Source: Rhizomicrobium sp.
GTDB lineage: Bacteria > Pseudomonadota > Alphaproteobacteria > Micropepsales > Micropepsaceae
Reading direction: 5' to 3'
Length of the DNA: 34,586 nucleotides
Assembly (NCBI GenBank): GCA_031291635.1
Contig: JARLIR010000147.1
Coordinates: 1 to 34,586, forward strand
The notes under the pieces were generated by a model. That model had not been told where the DNA came from, searched no databases, and saw only the letters and a list, made by a program, of their open reading frames with translations. How positions within the stretch are numbered: the first letter of the stretch is position 1; each line of letters opens with the position of its first letter. A program made the translations under genes and the position numbers. Below, piece by piece: positions 8,832 through 18,363 of this stretch.

Positions 8832-10358
8832 TTAGTCGATTGTGACCGGTGCGGCGGCACCGATCTTTGCCAAATAGGTACGCTGAGTTGGCATGGCTTC
8901 GGCAGCCTGCCGTATGGCGGTCTTCATGCGCAAAAGCATGGTGGCGATTTGCTGAGGCGGGACCGTATCCAGCAATGGATCGCGGCATCGGGGTCGAACG
9001 TCCTGCCCCAGAAAGACCGCCGCCCAGCTTGGAGGCTTGAATGTCTCCTCATCGTAGTCGACGACACGCCCGCGATTGCGAAAATGCTCGATTTTGCGCT
9101 GAAGCAGGGGCGGAAGGCCCATAGCGCGGCAATCCTTCCAAAAAGCTGAGTCGCGTCCGTTGAGCGCGTAGTGGAGCAGCAAAAAATCACGCATCCGCTC
9201 ACATTCACTGCTCATCAGCCGGTTGTATTCGGTGGCTTCGCCAGCGGCGCAGCTTTTGTCGGGAAAGAGTTCTATGAGCCGTAGAAGGCTTCTTTGAACG
9301 AGGTGCAGGCCCGTTGATGCCAGCGGCTCGAGACCACTGGCGGCGCCGCCGATTGCCACAACATTCTTATTCCAGAATTTCGCGCTCCGACCCGAGCGGA
9401 AGCTCTGATGCCGCGGTTCGCCCCGAACGCTGCCGTCGAGATTGGCAAGAAGGGTGGCGGCAGCGTCCTGGTCGCTGACGTGGCGGCTGCTGTAAACGTA
9501 GCCGTTGTCTGTCGAATGCTGCAGGGGGATGCGCCATTGCCAACCCGCGGCTCGTGCGGTCGCGCTCGTGTACGGCATTAACGGATCGGCGGATCTACTC
9601 GAAACGGAAATCGCGCGGTCGCAAGGCAGCAGGGGCGACCAATCTTCGAAACCGGTCTCGAGTGCCTGCGCGATTAATAGTCCCTGAGGGCCAGAACAAT
9701 CGATAAAGAAATCGCCCGGGACACGTAGATCGCACTCCAATACCAGCGACTCGACAAAACCGTTGTCGCTGTGCGTGACTGTTGTGAGTTCCCCCTTAAG
9801 CCGCTCTATACCGTGTTTGGTGGCACGTTCGCGCAACATCTGTGTGTAGAGCGCCGCGTCAAAATGATAGCCGTAAGCCATCGTCGATAGCACGGAGGTC
9901 GTGTCGGCGAGCGGATGAGAGAATTTGCCGAGATTGGCCGCGACCGCGGACAGCGCGTAATCGGACAAGGCCGCTTGCTCCTTGCCGCCGAGCGCCAGCC
10001 AGTAATGGTGGAACGGGATGCCCTCGAAATTAACACCTGTCTCGCCAAACGGCTCAAAATAGGACTCTGCCTGCTTGACCCAGCCCGTGAGCTTGGTGCC
10101 CAATTTGAAGGTCGCGTTTGTCCTTCGCATGAAGGTGCTTTCGTCGATGCCGAGCAATTTGTGCATCAAGTCGATCGACGGCAACGTGCTGACGCATGGC
10201 CCAAACGTATCCACGTCGATTTCGCCGCCGCTTTCCGCGACGCAAATGTGAACCTGTTGGGCAGCGAGGACGTGCGCCAGAACATTCGCGGAGAGCCAAG
10301 CGGCCATGCCGTCGCCCAAAATGACGAGTTTGCGAATGCGGTTGTCGGCCAAGGTCAT
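8832..10358 (-). CDS. Degenerate flavin-halogenase paralogue lacking catalytic Glu (Hal2)
   Basis: A 508-residue protein that aligns end to end with the tryptophan halogenases but has lost key residues. The FAD motif GGGTAGWM is changed to GDGMAAWL (15-22). The following GVGE(S/A)T block is replaced by FGPCVSTLP. The aromatic-sandwich histidine is Glu102 (EPFG instead of HPFG). The catalytic glutamate is Ala347 (EPLASTG instead of EPLESTS), a codon difference of GAA/GAG to GCA. The catalytic lysine (K85) and the W273-Q-W275-R-I-P signature remain. The frame is intact over its full length with no stops, so it is maintained as a protein rather than a decaying pseudogene. Its ATG overlaps the TGA of Hal1 (ATGA), giving translational coupling. 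A structural partner, substrate-binding protein or altered-chemistry enzyme are possible roles; none can be proved here. Confidence 0.88.
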   Translation of the reverse strand: MTLADNRIRKLVILGDGMAAWLSANVLAHVLAAQQVHICVAESGGEIDVDTFGPCVSTLPSIDLMHKLLGIDESTFMRRTNATFKLGTKLTGWVKQAESYFEPFGETGVNFEGIPFHHYWLALGGKEQAALSDYALSAVAANLGKFSHPLADTTSVLSTMAYGYHFDAALYTQMLRERATKHGIERLKGELTTVTHSDNGFVESLVLECDLRVPGDFFIDCSGPQGLLIAQALETGFEDWSPLLPCDRAISVSSRSADPLMPYTSATARAAGWQWRIPLQHSTDNGYVYSSRHVSDQDAAATLLANLDGSVRGEPRHQSFRSGRSAKFWNKNVVAIGGAASGLEPLASTGLHLVQRSLLRLIELFPDKSCAAGEATEYNRLMSSECERMRDFLLLHYALNGRDSAFWKDCRAMGLPPLLQRKIEHFRNRGRVVDYDEETFKPPSWAAVFLGQDVRPRCRDPLLDTVPPQQIATMLLRMKTAIRQAAEAMPTQRTYLAKIGAAAPVTID

Positions 10359-11875
10359 CGGCGTAACGCTTCTTTAGACGAGCAGAATTTCTCTATAAAG
10401 TCGGCATGGTTCGGTGTCGCTTCCGCCGCAAGCCGGATGGCTTCGCGCAGCTTTCGCAAACCCAAACGGACGTCTTCGACATCGACATTGTCGACCAGCG
10501 GGTCATAGCGTTTGGGCACTATCCGCTGCCCGATATAGACCGCATGCCAGCTCGGTTCGTAGAACATCCCGTATTTGTATTTTACGACGTGGCCGCGTTC
10601 GCGAAACAATTCCATTTTGTAGGCGAGCGAATCCGGAATGCTCATGGTGCGGCAATAATCCCAAAACGGGGAATCGTCACGTTCCGTCGCGTGGTAGTGC
10701 AGGATGATGAAATCCCGGACGCGTTCATATTCTACCTGCATCATCGCATTGAATTCGTCGGTGTTGGTCGAAGCGAAGTCGCGATCGGGGAACATCTCGA
10801 CCAGATTGGTGATGGCAATTTGTGTGAGATAGATGCTGGTGGATTCCAGCGGTTCGATGAAGCCCGCGGCCAGGCCGGTGGCGACCACGTTCTTGCACCA
10901 GGATTTTTTGCGGCGCCCGGTGACGAAGCGCAGGAAACGCGGTTCGGCTTGCATCGGGCCTTCCAGATTTTCGACCAGTGTCCGGCGCGCCTCGTCATCG
11001 CTGATATACTGGCTAGAATAGACATAGCCGTTGCCCGTGCGGTGCTGCAGGGGAATGCGCCATTGCCAACCTGCTTGGCGCGCCGTGGCTCGCGTATAGG
11101 CGACGGACATCTCGGTGGTTTCACACGGCACGGCGACCGCGCGGTCGGCTGGTAGCCAGTGTGTCCAGTCTTCGTATCCTGCTTTCAAGGTTTGCTCGAT
11201 TAAGAGGCCGCGGAAGCCGGAGCAGTCGATGAAGAGATCGCCTTCCACCCGTTCGCCGTTTTCCAGGATGACCGCTTCGACGAAACCGTCTTCGGCGCGT
11301 TGGCGCACACCGACAATCTTGCCTTCGGTGCGCACGACGCCGCGCTGTTCGGCATAGCTGCGCAGATACGGCCCATATAGCGTGGTGTCGAACTGAAAGG
11401 CATAGGAGAAGGTTTTGTAGATCGAATTGGGATCGTTTACGGGATGCATGAACTTGCCAAGCTTGGCGGCCATGCAAGGATAGGAATAGTCGAAGAGGCT
11501 TGTCGGATCGCCAAGGTGATGGAGCTTTACCCAGTAATGATGAAAGCCGACGTCCTTGATGTAGCGCCCGAATTCACCGAAAGGATGAATGTAAGCGTCA
11601 CCGATGCGCGCCCAGTCGCAGAATTCAATACCGAGTTTGAAGGTGGCTTGCGTCTTGCGAATGAAATCGGCTTCGTCGAGGCCGAGTGTGGCATTGAAGA
11701 AGCGAATGTGGGGAACCGTGGCCTCGCCGACGCCGACAATGCCGATCTCAGCGGATTCGATGAGCCGGATCGAACACTGCTTGGTCGTTAGTTTTCGCGC
11801 CAACGCCGCCGCCGCCATCCAGCCTGCGGTGCCGCCACCAACAATAACCACACTGCGGATACGATTATCGCTCAC
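10355..11875 (-). CDS. Flavin-dependent halogenase paralogue (Hal1, first in operon)
   Basis: A 506-residue tryptophan halogenase family protein and the promoter-proximal gene of the array. It has GGGTAG at 13-18, K80 in [13 protein letters not shown] at about 97-100, W270-Q-W272-R-I-P and E344 in EPLESTS, so it should be catalytically competent. The start is GTG at 11875 with only a weak GGGG-type ribosome site; there is no better start nearby. The TGA stop overlaps the ATG of Hal2 by four bases, so the intact and the degenerate paralogue are probably made in coupled amounts. Characterised relatives from Xanthomonas and Brevundimonas of this TonB-associated type brominate indole in vitro, but the natural substrate of this branch is unknown. 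Confidence 0.94.
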   Translation of the reverse strand: MSDNRIRSVVIVGGGTAGWMAAAALARKLTTKQCSIRLIESAEIGIVGVGEATVPHIRFFNATLGLDEADFIRKTQATFKLGIEFCDWARIGDAYIHPFGEFGRYIKDVGFHHYWVKLHHLGDPTSLFDYSYPCMAAKLGKFMHPVNDPNSIYKTFSYAFQFDTTLYGPYLRSYAEQRGVVRTEGKIVGVRQRAEDGFVEAVILENGERVEGDLFIDCSGFRGLLIEQTLKAGYEDWTHWLPADRAVAVPCETTEMSVAYTRATARQAGWQWRIPLQHRTGNGYVYSSQYISDDEARRTLVENLEGPMQAEPRFLRFVTGRRKKSWCKNVVATGLAAGFIEPLESTSIYLTQIAITNLVEMFPDRDFASTNTDEFNAMMQVEYERVRDFIILHYHATERDDSPFWDYCRTMSIPDSLAYKMELFRERGHVVKYKYGMFYEPSWHAVYIGQRIVPKRYDPLVDNVDVEDVRLGLRKLREAIRLAAEATPNHADFIEKFCSSKEALRR

Positions 11876-12387
11876 CGCGTTGCCCCAAGCGCGTGACGGT
11901 CGGTTTGGCCAGTGTGCGCGTTCAAGGCGACTGACCTACCGAACAATTTAGACACTCCCGCCCGCAACAGCAACGTCGCTAGAAGGTTTCACTGATTCCT
12001 CACAACCGCGCCGCATCCCGGTCTCTTCCTGAGCGGAATGTTTGTGGTACGGCTTATCGTGACAATTCAGCATCGTTTTGGGATGCAAGGCGCCCCAAGA
12101 ATGTCCCGCTTTGCAGGCGGATCGTTGAATCTGGCGCGACGCAAGAGACTTTGTCGGTCACCGCGTCGAACTGCATGAGCGGGTACCCTAATTCCGGTAT
12201 ATTTCGCTGCGGCGGAAGAGGGCGCAACTGTTAGCGCGGCGGTGCAACCGACGAGGATTGATGGGGCATGGTTCCGACCTCGGATCGTGTTGTCTGACCC
12301 AACTCTGCCGGAACGTAAGAATTGTTCCTGCCGGGTGCCCCCGCAAGGCATACTGGCCGTCGTAAATCATACTGGAGGGACCATTCC
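11876..12387. other. Gene-free divergent intergenic region (512 bases)
   Basis: No convincing coding region lies between Hal1 and the divergent dehydrogenase: the short open frames have no family similarity and poor starts. Apart from the promoter candidate listed for the halogenase operon, I see only small palindromes such as GGGTACCC at 12181-12188 and nothing that clearly resembles a LacI operator. It may hold longer leader or regulatory sequence for the halogenase operon. Confidence 0.5.
11945..11973 (-). promoter_or_regulatory. Predicted promoter of the five-halogenase operon
   Basis: On the minus strand TTGCTG (11968-11973) and TAAATT (11945-11950) are separated by 17 bases, about 70 bases before the Hal1 start. 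A second minus-strand candidate is TTGTCA (12060-12065) with AACATT (12037-12042), also 17 bases apart. Confidence 0.4.
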
Positions 12388-13179
12388 ATGGGCCGAGATT
12401 TCGAAGGCCGCGTTGCGATTGTCACAGGATCGGCCAAAGGCATTGGCGCCGCTACGGCGCTGGCATTGGCCAGCCAAGGGGCCAAAGTCGTCGTCAATTA
12501 TAATATCAGCAAAGACTCGGCAGAGGCGACGCTCGATCTCATCCGCAAGGTGGGGGCAGAAGCGCTGGCGGTACAGGGCAACGTTGCCGAGGAAGCCGAT
12601 TGCCAGCGGATATTTGATACGGCTTTCGCTGCCTGGGGCCGGGTCGACATTCTGGTCAACAACGCAGGTACCACGAAATTCGCCGATCATCGTGATGTGG
12701 CCGCGTTGAGCCCGGCCGATTTTGCCGAGATTTATGCCGTCAACGTGACCGGCGCCTATAGCATGACCAAGGTGGCCTTCGCGGCGCTGCAGGCTAGCGG
12801 CGATGGCGCGATCGTCAATATCTCGTCCATTGCCGGGCTGTATGGTGTCGGCTCTTCGGTGGCTTATGCCGCCTCGAAAGGGGCGCTCAACACCATGACC
12901 TATGCCATGGCGCGGGCCTATGCGCCGCAAATCCGGGTCAATGCGGTTTGCCCCGGCTTCGTCGCCACCGACTGGTTCGGCAGCCGCTTCGGTGCGGAGG
13001 CCGCCGTCAAGATCACTGCCTTACAACGCAATTTGGCGCCTTTAAAGCGCACGGCCGGAGCAGAGGACATCGCCAAAGCGGTGTGCTTCCTCGCTGGGCC
13101 CAATGCGAGTTGCATCACCGGCGAAACGCTTCTGGTCGATGCTGGGCTGCATCTGGGTGGAGATCCGGCGCCCCATTGA
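12388..13179 (+). CDS. FabG-like short-chain dehydrogenase/reductase
   Basis: A 263-residue classical SDR that reduces or oxidises a carbonyl/alcohol using NAD(P)H. Seen: cofactor motif TGSAKGIG at 13-20, NNAG at 91-94, and the catalytic set S147, Y160 and K164 (YAASK). The C-terminus ends in the usual ITGETLLVDAG block. The frame is open from 12322, but the ATG at 12388 (MGRDFEGR) has a GGAGGGA seven bases upstream and starts just before the first beta strand, so I chose it. It stands alone, divergent from the halogenases and convergent with maeB. Substrate not evident: 3-oxoacyl-ACP, a sugar or an acetoacetyl-CoA-like compound are all possible for this subfamily. Confidence 0.9.
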   Translation: MGRDFEGRVAIVTGSAKGIGAATALALASQGAKVVVNYNISKDSAEATLDLIRKVGAEALAVQGNVAEEADCQRIFDTAFAAWGRVDILVNNAGTTKFADHRDVAALSPADFAEIYAVNVTGAYSMTKVAFAALQASGDGAIVNISSIAGLYGVGSSVAYAASKGALNTMTYAMARAYAPQIRVNAVCPGFVATDWFGSRFGAEAAVKITALQRNLAPLKRTAGAEDIAKAVCFLAGPNASCITGETLLVDAGLHLGGDPAPH

Positions 13180-13188
13180 CGGGGCGCC
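13167..13188. terminator. Strong hairpin over the SDR stop codon, possible bidirectional terminator
   Basis: A perfect 8-bp GC stem (GGCGCCCC at 13167-13174, GGGGCGCC at 13181-13188) encloses a 6-base loop that contains part of the TGA stop codon. It sits between the converging SDR and maeB genes. No T-run follows on either strand. Confidence 0.4.
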
Positions 13189-13209
13189 ACGAACCCTCCA
13201 ACGCCTTGG

Positions 13210-15462
<2,253 letters not shown>

Positions 15463-15491
15463 AGGCTTTGCTCCAATCTCAACTGGGTTCG

Positions 15492-16943
15492 TCAGGGGTA
15501 ACAATAAGCGGACATGCCGCGGCGGTTTTCGTCCACCACCAGCTTGTAATTGCGTGAGGGCATGGCGCGTTCCGGGCAATTGGCACGCTCGCAGATGCGG
15601 CAGCTGATGCCGATTTGCGTTACGATCTTGGGATCGTCGAGCGCCAAGCCTTCGGCATAGATCATCTCCTTGGCGTAGGAGAGCGGACAGCCAAGGCCGA
15701 TGGCGAGGCGATGCAGCCTGGCGCCGATGGGCCGTGGGCGGGCTTGGCGGCCAATCGGATGGATGGTCTTGGCAACGCAGAAGAATGACGAGCCATCCGG
15801 CATCTGGCTGACTTGCACCCGCAGCATGCCGGGAGTGGCGAAGGCGTCGTAGACATTCCAGCGCGGGCAGGCGGCACCGAAGCGCGCGATCTGAATGCCG
15901 GAGCCGCCGAAGCGCTTGGAGATATTGCCCGCCACATCGACACGGATGAGATGGAAGGGCACACCCTTGGCGTTAGGACGGCGCAAGGTGGTCAGCCGGT
16001 GGCAAACTTGTTCGAAGCTGGCACCGAAGCGATGTTGCAGCACGTCGAGTTCATGCAGGGCGCCGCGTGCGGCCTCAAGAAAACGCGCATAGGGCATCAT
16101 CACGGCAGCAGCAAAGTAATTGGCCAGCGCCGTGCGCGTCAGCAAATCGGCTTCATGGGTGGTGAACTTTCCCCGCGCGGTCAACGCCGCCAACTCGCTT
16201 TCCCAGCCGAGTAGCGCGATCTGGCAGCCCAGTTGGAAAATCCGGCTCGACAGCGGCAGCATTTCCGAGATGCGAAGCTGGCGTTCCAGCGGGCGGTATT
16301 CGCGCAGCGTGTCTTCCATGGTCTCTGCCGGAAGGACGGCAACATTGACACTAAAGCGCCCCGCCAGAACCCGCACCAGACCCTGGTAGAGATTTTCCAG
16401 AGTGAGGTCGTGCTCTTTCCACAAGGTTTCAGCAGCCCGTTCAAGGCTGTCGAAATAATTGTTGTTGGCTTGCAGGAAATCGGAAACCTCTTCCGAGGGC
16501 ATGCCGCCGGGTAAATAACTGAGCTCACCTGGTGTGGCGTCGGCCGTTTCCGTCGAGGGCGTTTCGTGCGCTTCGTTGGAGCCGTGGCCGCCGCGCGCCG
16601 CTTGGTAGAGCGTCAGTAACGCACCCGCGATGGCAGGCGAGGTCGAGACCAATTCCTTTACCTCAGCAGCCTTGATGCCGTGCACGTCGAACAGCGGATC
16701 CGACAAAGCTTCCATAACGTCAGATAACAGCCGGGTCTCGTCATCGAGGTTGAAGGACGAGACATCGACGGCAAATCGTTGCGCTAGTTTCAGCAGCACT
16801 GAAGCGGTGATGGGGCGCTGATTGTGTTCCAGCAGGTTGAGATATGTCGGGCTAATTTCCAGCCGCTGGGCCATTTGAGCTTGCGTGAGTTTGTGTTCGG
16901 CGCGCAGGCGGCGCAGCTTTGCTCCCAAGCGAGTGTGCATCAT
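15492..16943 (-). CDS. XRE-family regulator of the ScfR/RamB type (short-chain acyl-CoA regulator)
   Basis: A 483-residue transcription factor. Residues 5-64 form an XRE helix-turn-helix (LGAKLRRLRAEHKLTQAQMA, then ISPTYLNLLEHNQRP). The long C-terminal part matches the ScfR-type effector region (DUF2083) and ends in a cysteine cluster, C448-x2-C451-x4-C456, plus C481. Family members such as RamB, PrpR and ScfR control glyoxylate-shunt, propionate or acyl-CoA assimilation genes and sense acyl-CoA. The gene is divergent from aceA, and the shared region holds candidate operators, so control of aceA-glcB and of itself with maeB is likely. Two start codons are adjacent (16943 and 16940); GAAGGG lies about six bases upstream. 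The specific effector is not visible. Confidence 0.88.
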   Translation of the reverse strand: MMHTRLGAKLRRLRAEHKLTQAQMAQRLEISPTYLNLLEHNQRPITASVLLKLAQRFAVDVSSFNLDDETRLLSDVMEALSDPLFDVHGIKAAEVKELVSTSPAIAGALLTLYQAARGGHGSNEAHETPSTETADATPGELSYLPGGMPSEEVSDFLQANNNYFDSLERAAETLWKEHDLTLENLYQGLVRVLAGRFSVNVAVLPAETMEDTLREYRPLERQLRISEMLPLSSRIFQLGCQIALLGWESELAALTARGKFTTHEADLLTRTALANYFAAAVMMPYARFLEAARGALHELDVLQHRFGASFEQVCHRLTTLRRPNAKGVPFHLIRVDVAGNISKRFGGSGIQIARFGAACPRWNVYDAFATPGMLRVQVSQMPDGSSFFCVAKTIHPIGRQARPRPIGARLHRLAIGLGCPLSYAKEMIYAEGLALDDPKIVTQIGISCRICERANCPERAMPSRNYKLVVDENRRGMSAYCYP

Positions 16944-16959
16944 CTGAAGCCCTTCGTTG

Positions 16960-16981
16960 TTTGTAACTTTACAACTTTACA
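16960..16981. promoter_or_regulatory. Candidate ScfR/RamB-type operator (repeated AACTTTAC)
   Basis: Two direct 8-base repeats AACTTTAC abut each other (16965-16972 and 16973-16980). The first overlaps an inverted repeat TTGTAA-CT-TTACAA (16961-16974). This resembles the AACTTTGCAAA-type site described for RamB. It lies 18 bases upstream of the regulator's start, so it probably serves autoregulation. Confidence 0.5.
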
Positions 16982-17000
16982 CGCCGTTCCCGTAATCAGA

Positions 17001-17049
17001 TTTACAAATTTTCCTTTGAATTTCAATGCGTTATTGCGCTCCTTGTAAA
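17001..17049. promoter_or_regulatory. Candidate ScfR-type half sites at the aceA promoter
   Basis: TTTACAA (17001-17007) and its inverse TTGTAAA (17043-17049) repeat the half-site seen in the candidate operator beside the regulator. The second lies between the predicted -35 and -10 of aceA, where a bound regulator would affect transcription. Confidence 0.4.
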
Positions 17050-17061
17050 AAGCCCAATACT
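17034..17061 (+). promoter_or_regulatory. Predicted aceA promoter
   Basis: TTGCGC (17034-17039) and AATACT (17056-17061) are 16 bases apart, about 32 bases before the aceA start. An alternative -10 is TACTAA at 17058-17063. Confidence 0.4.
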
Positions 17062-17093
17062 AAACCGCATCGAAATACGCAAGGGAGAAAACG

Positions 17094-18359
17094 ATGAATT
17101 CAGTCGCTTCGCGCTTCGGCCGGTTTGACGGCATCCGCCGCAATTATGCACCCGCTGACGTCGAAAAGCTTCGGGGATCGGTGCGCGTGGCTCACACTCT
17201 TGCGGAGCGCGGTGCGGCGCGGCTGTGGCAAGCGCTGCATGCCAAATCCTTTTTGCGTGCGCTCGGTGCCTCGACCGGCAACCAAGCCATGCAGATGGCC
17301 AAAGCCGGGCTGGAGTCGATTTACGTCTCTGGCTGGCAAGTCGCTGCCGACGCCAACAATGCGGGAGAAATGTATCCCGACCAGAGTCTGTATCCCTCAT
17401 CGAGCGTTCCGGAAGTGGTCCGTCGCATCAATCGCACCCTGCAACGCGCCGACCAGATTGATCACATGGAAGGGCGCAGCGATTGCGACTGGTTCCTGCC
17501 CATCATCGCCGATGCCGAGGCCGGTTTTGGCGGCCCGCTCAATGCCTTCGAGCTAATGAAGTCGATGATCGAGGCTGGCGCCGCGGCGGTGCATTTTGAA
17601 GACCAGCTGGCTTCGGAGAAAAAATGCGGCCATCTCGGCGGCAAAGTGTTGGTGCCGACGCAAAGCTTTATCCGCACGCTGAATGCCGCCCGGCTCGCTG
17701 CTGACGTTATGGGTGTCGAGACGCTGCTGATTGCCCGCACCGATGCGGAATCGGCGCAATTGATCACCAGCGACAGCGATCCGCGCGATCATGCTTTCAT
17801 GACCGGTGAGCGCACAGCCGAGGGCTTTTTCTGCCTGAAGGAGGGCACGGGGCTGGCGCATTGTATCGAGCGTGGCCTTGCCTATGCACCTTATGCCGAT
17901 CTGTTGTGGTGGGAGACCTCGCATCCGGACATTGGCGAAGCGCGTGAATTCGCGGACGAAATCCATCGCCAGTTCCCTGGAAAGATGCTCGCTTATAATT
18001 GTTCGCCCTCCTTCAATTGGCGCGCTAAACTGGATGAAAGAACCATTGCCAGCTTCCAGGAGCAGTTGGGTGATATGGGTTACAAGTTCCAATTCGTGAC
18101 CCTGGCGGGCTTTCACAGCCTGAATTTGGCGACCTTCCGCCTCGCCCACGACTATGAACGGCGGGGAATGGCGGCCTATTCTGATCTGCAGCAAGCCGAG
18201 TTCGCGGCCGAGCCGCAAGGCTACACCGCCACACGCCACCAACGCGAAGTGGGCACCGGTTATTTCGATGCGGTGGCGACGGCACTTAGCGGCGGCACGT
18301 CAAGCACGACGGCAATGGCACAATCGACCGAGACAGCGCAATTTGCTGGCAAGCGGTGA
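17094..18359 (+). CDS. aceA: Isocitrate lyase
   Basis: Cleaves isocitrate to succinate and glyoxylate, the first step of the glyoxylate shunt needed to grow on acetate or fatty acids. The protein is 421 residues, close to the usual 420-440. It contains the catalytic loop KKCGH at 176-180 with C178, the metal-site ADAEAGFGG near 139-147, [10 protein letters not shown] near 79-88, and the YNCSPSFNW block that binds the carboxylates. The ATG at 17094 has AGGGAG seven bases upstream. It is divergent from the ScfR-like regulator and followed after four bases by malate synthase, so the two enzymes are made together. No missing residues seen. Confidence 0.97.
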   Translation: MNSVASRFGRFDGIRRNYAPADVEKLRGSVRVAHTLAERGAARLWQALHAKSFLRALGASTGNQAMQMAKAGLESIYVSGWQVAADANNAGEMYPDQSLYPSSSVPEVVRRINRTLQRADQIDHMEGRSDCDWFLPIIADAEAGFGGPLNAFELMKSMIEAGAAAVHFEDQLASEKKCGHLGGKVLVPTQSFIRTLNAARLAADVMGVETLLIARTDAESAQLITSDSDPRDHAFMTGERTAEGFFCLKEGTGLAHCIERGLAYAPYADLLWWETSHPDIGEAREFADEIHRQFPGKMLAYNCSPSFNWRAKLDERTIASFQEQLGDMGYKFQFVTLAGFHSLNLATFRLAHDYERRGMAAYSDLQQAEFAAEPQGYTATRHQREVGTGYFDAVATALSGGTSSTTAMAQSTETAQFAGKR

Positions 18360-18363
18360 CCGA

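Noticed and set aside
8812..8988. Upstream extension of Hal3 to a start at 8988
   Set aside because: It would overlap the Hal2 coding region by more than 150 bases and adds no family sequence. The ATG at 8811 has a good ribosome site.
5072..11155. Several 200-300 codon plus-strand frames opposite the halogenases (for example 6419-7282, 7447-8352 and 10406-11155)
   Set aside because: They recur at matching places in each paralogue because they mirror the same conserved halogenase codons. They are shadows, not a second set of genes.
4142..11875. A secondary-metabolite biosynthetic cluster around the halogenases
   Set aside because: No polyketide synthase, peptide synthetase, prenyltransferase, transporter or tryptophan-modifying partner is present. 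The adjacent genes fit the TonB-associated halogenase context instead.
18154..18363. Upstream extension of malate synthase into aceA, giving 813 residues
   Set aside because: The added residues are aceA read in another frame; the family N-terminus begins near 18364-18376.
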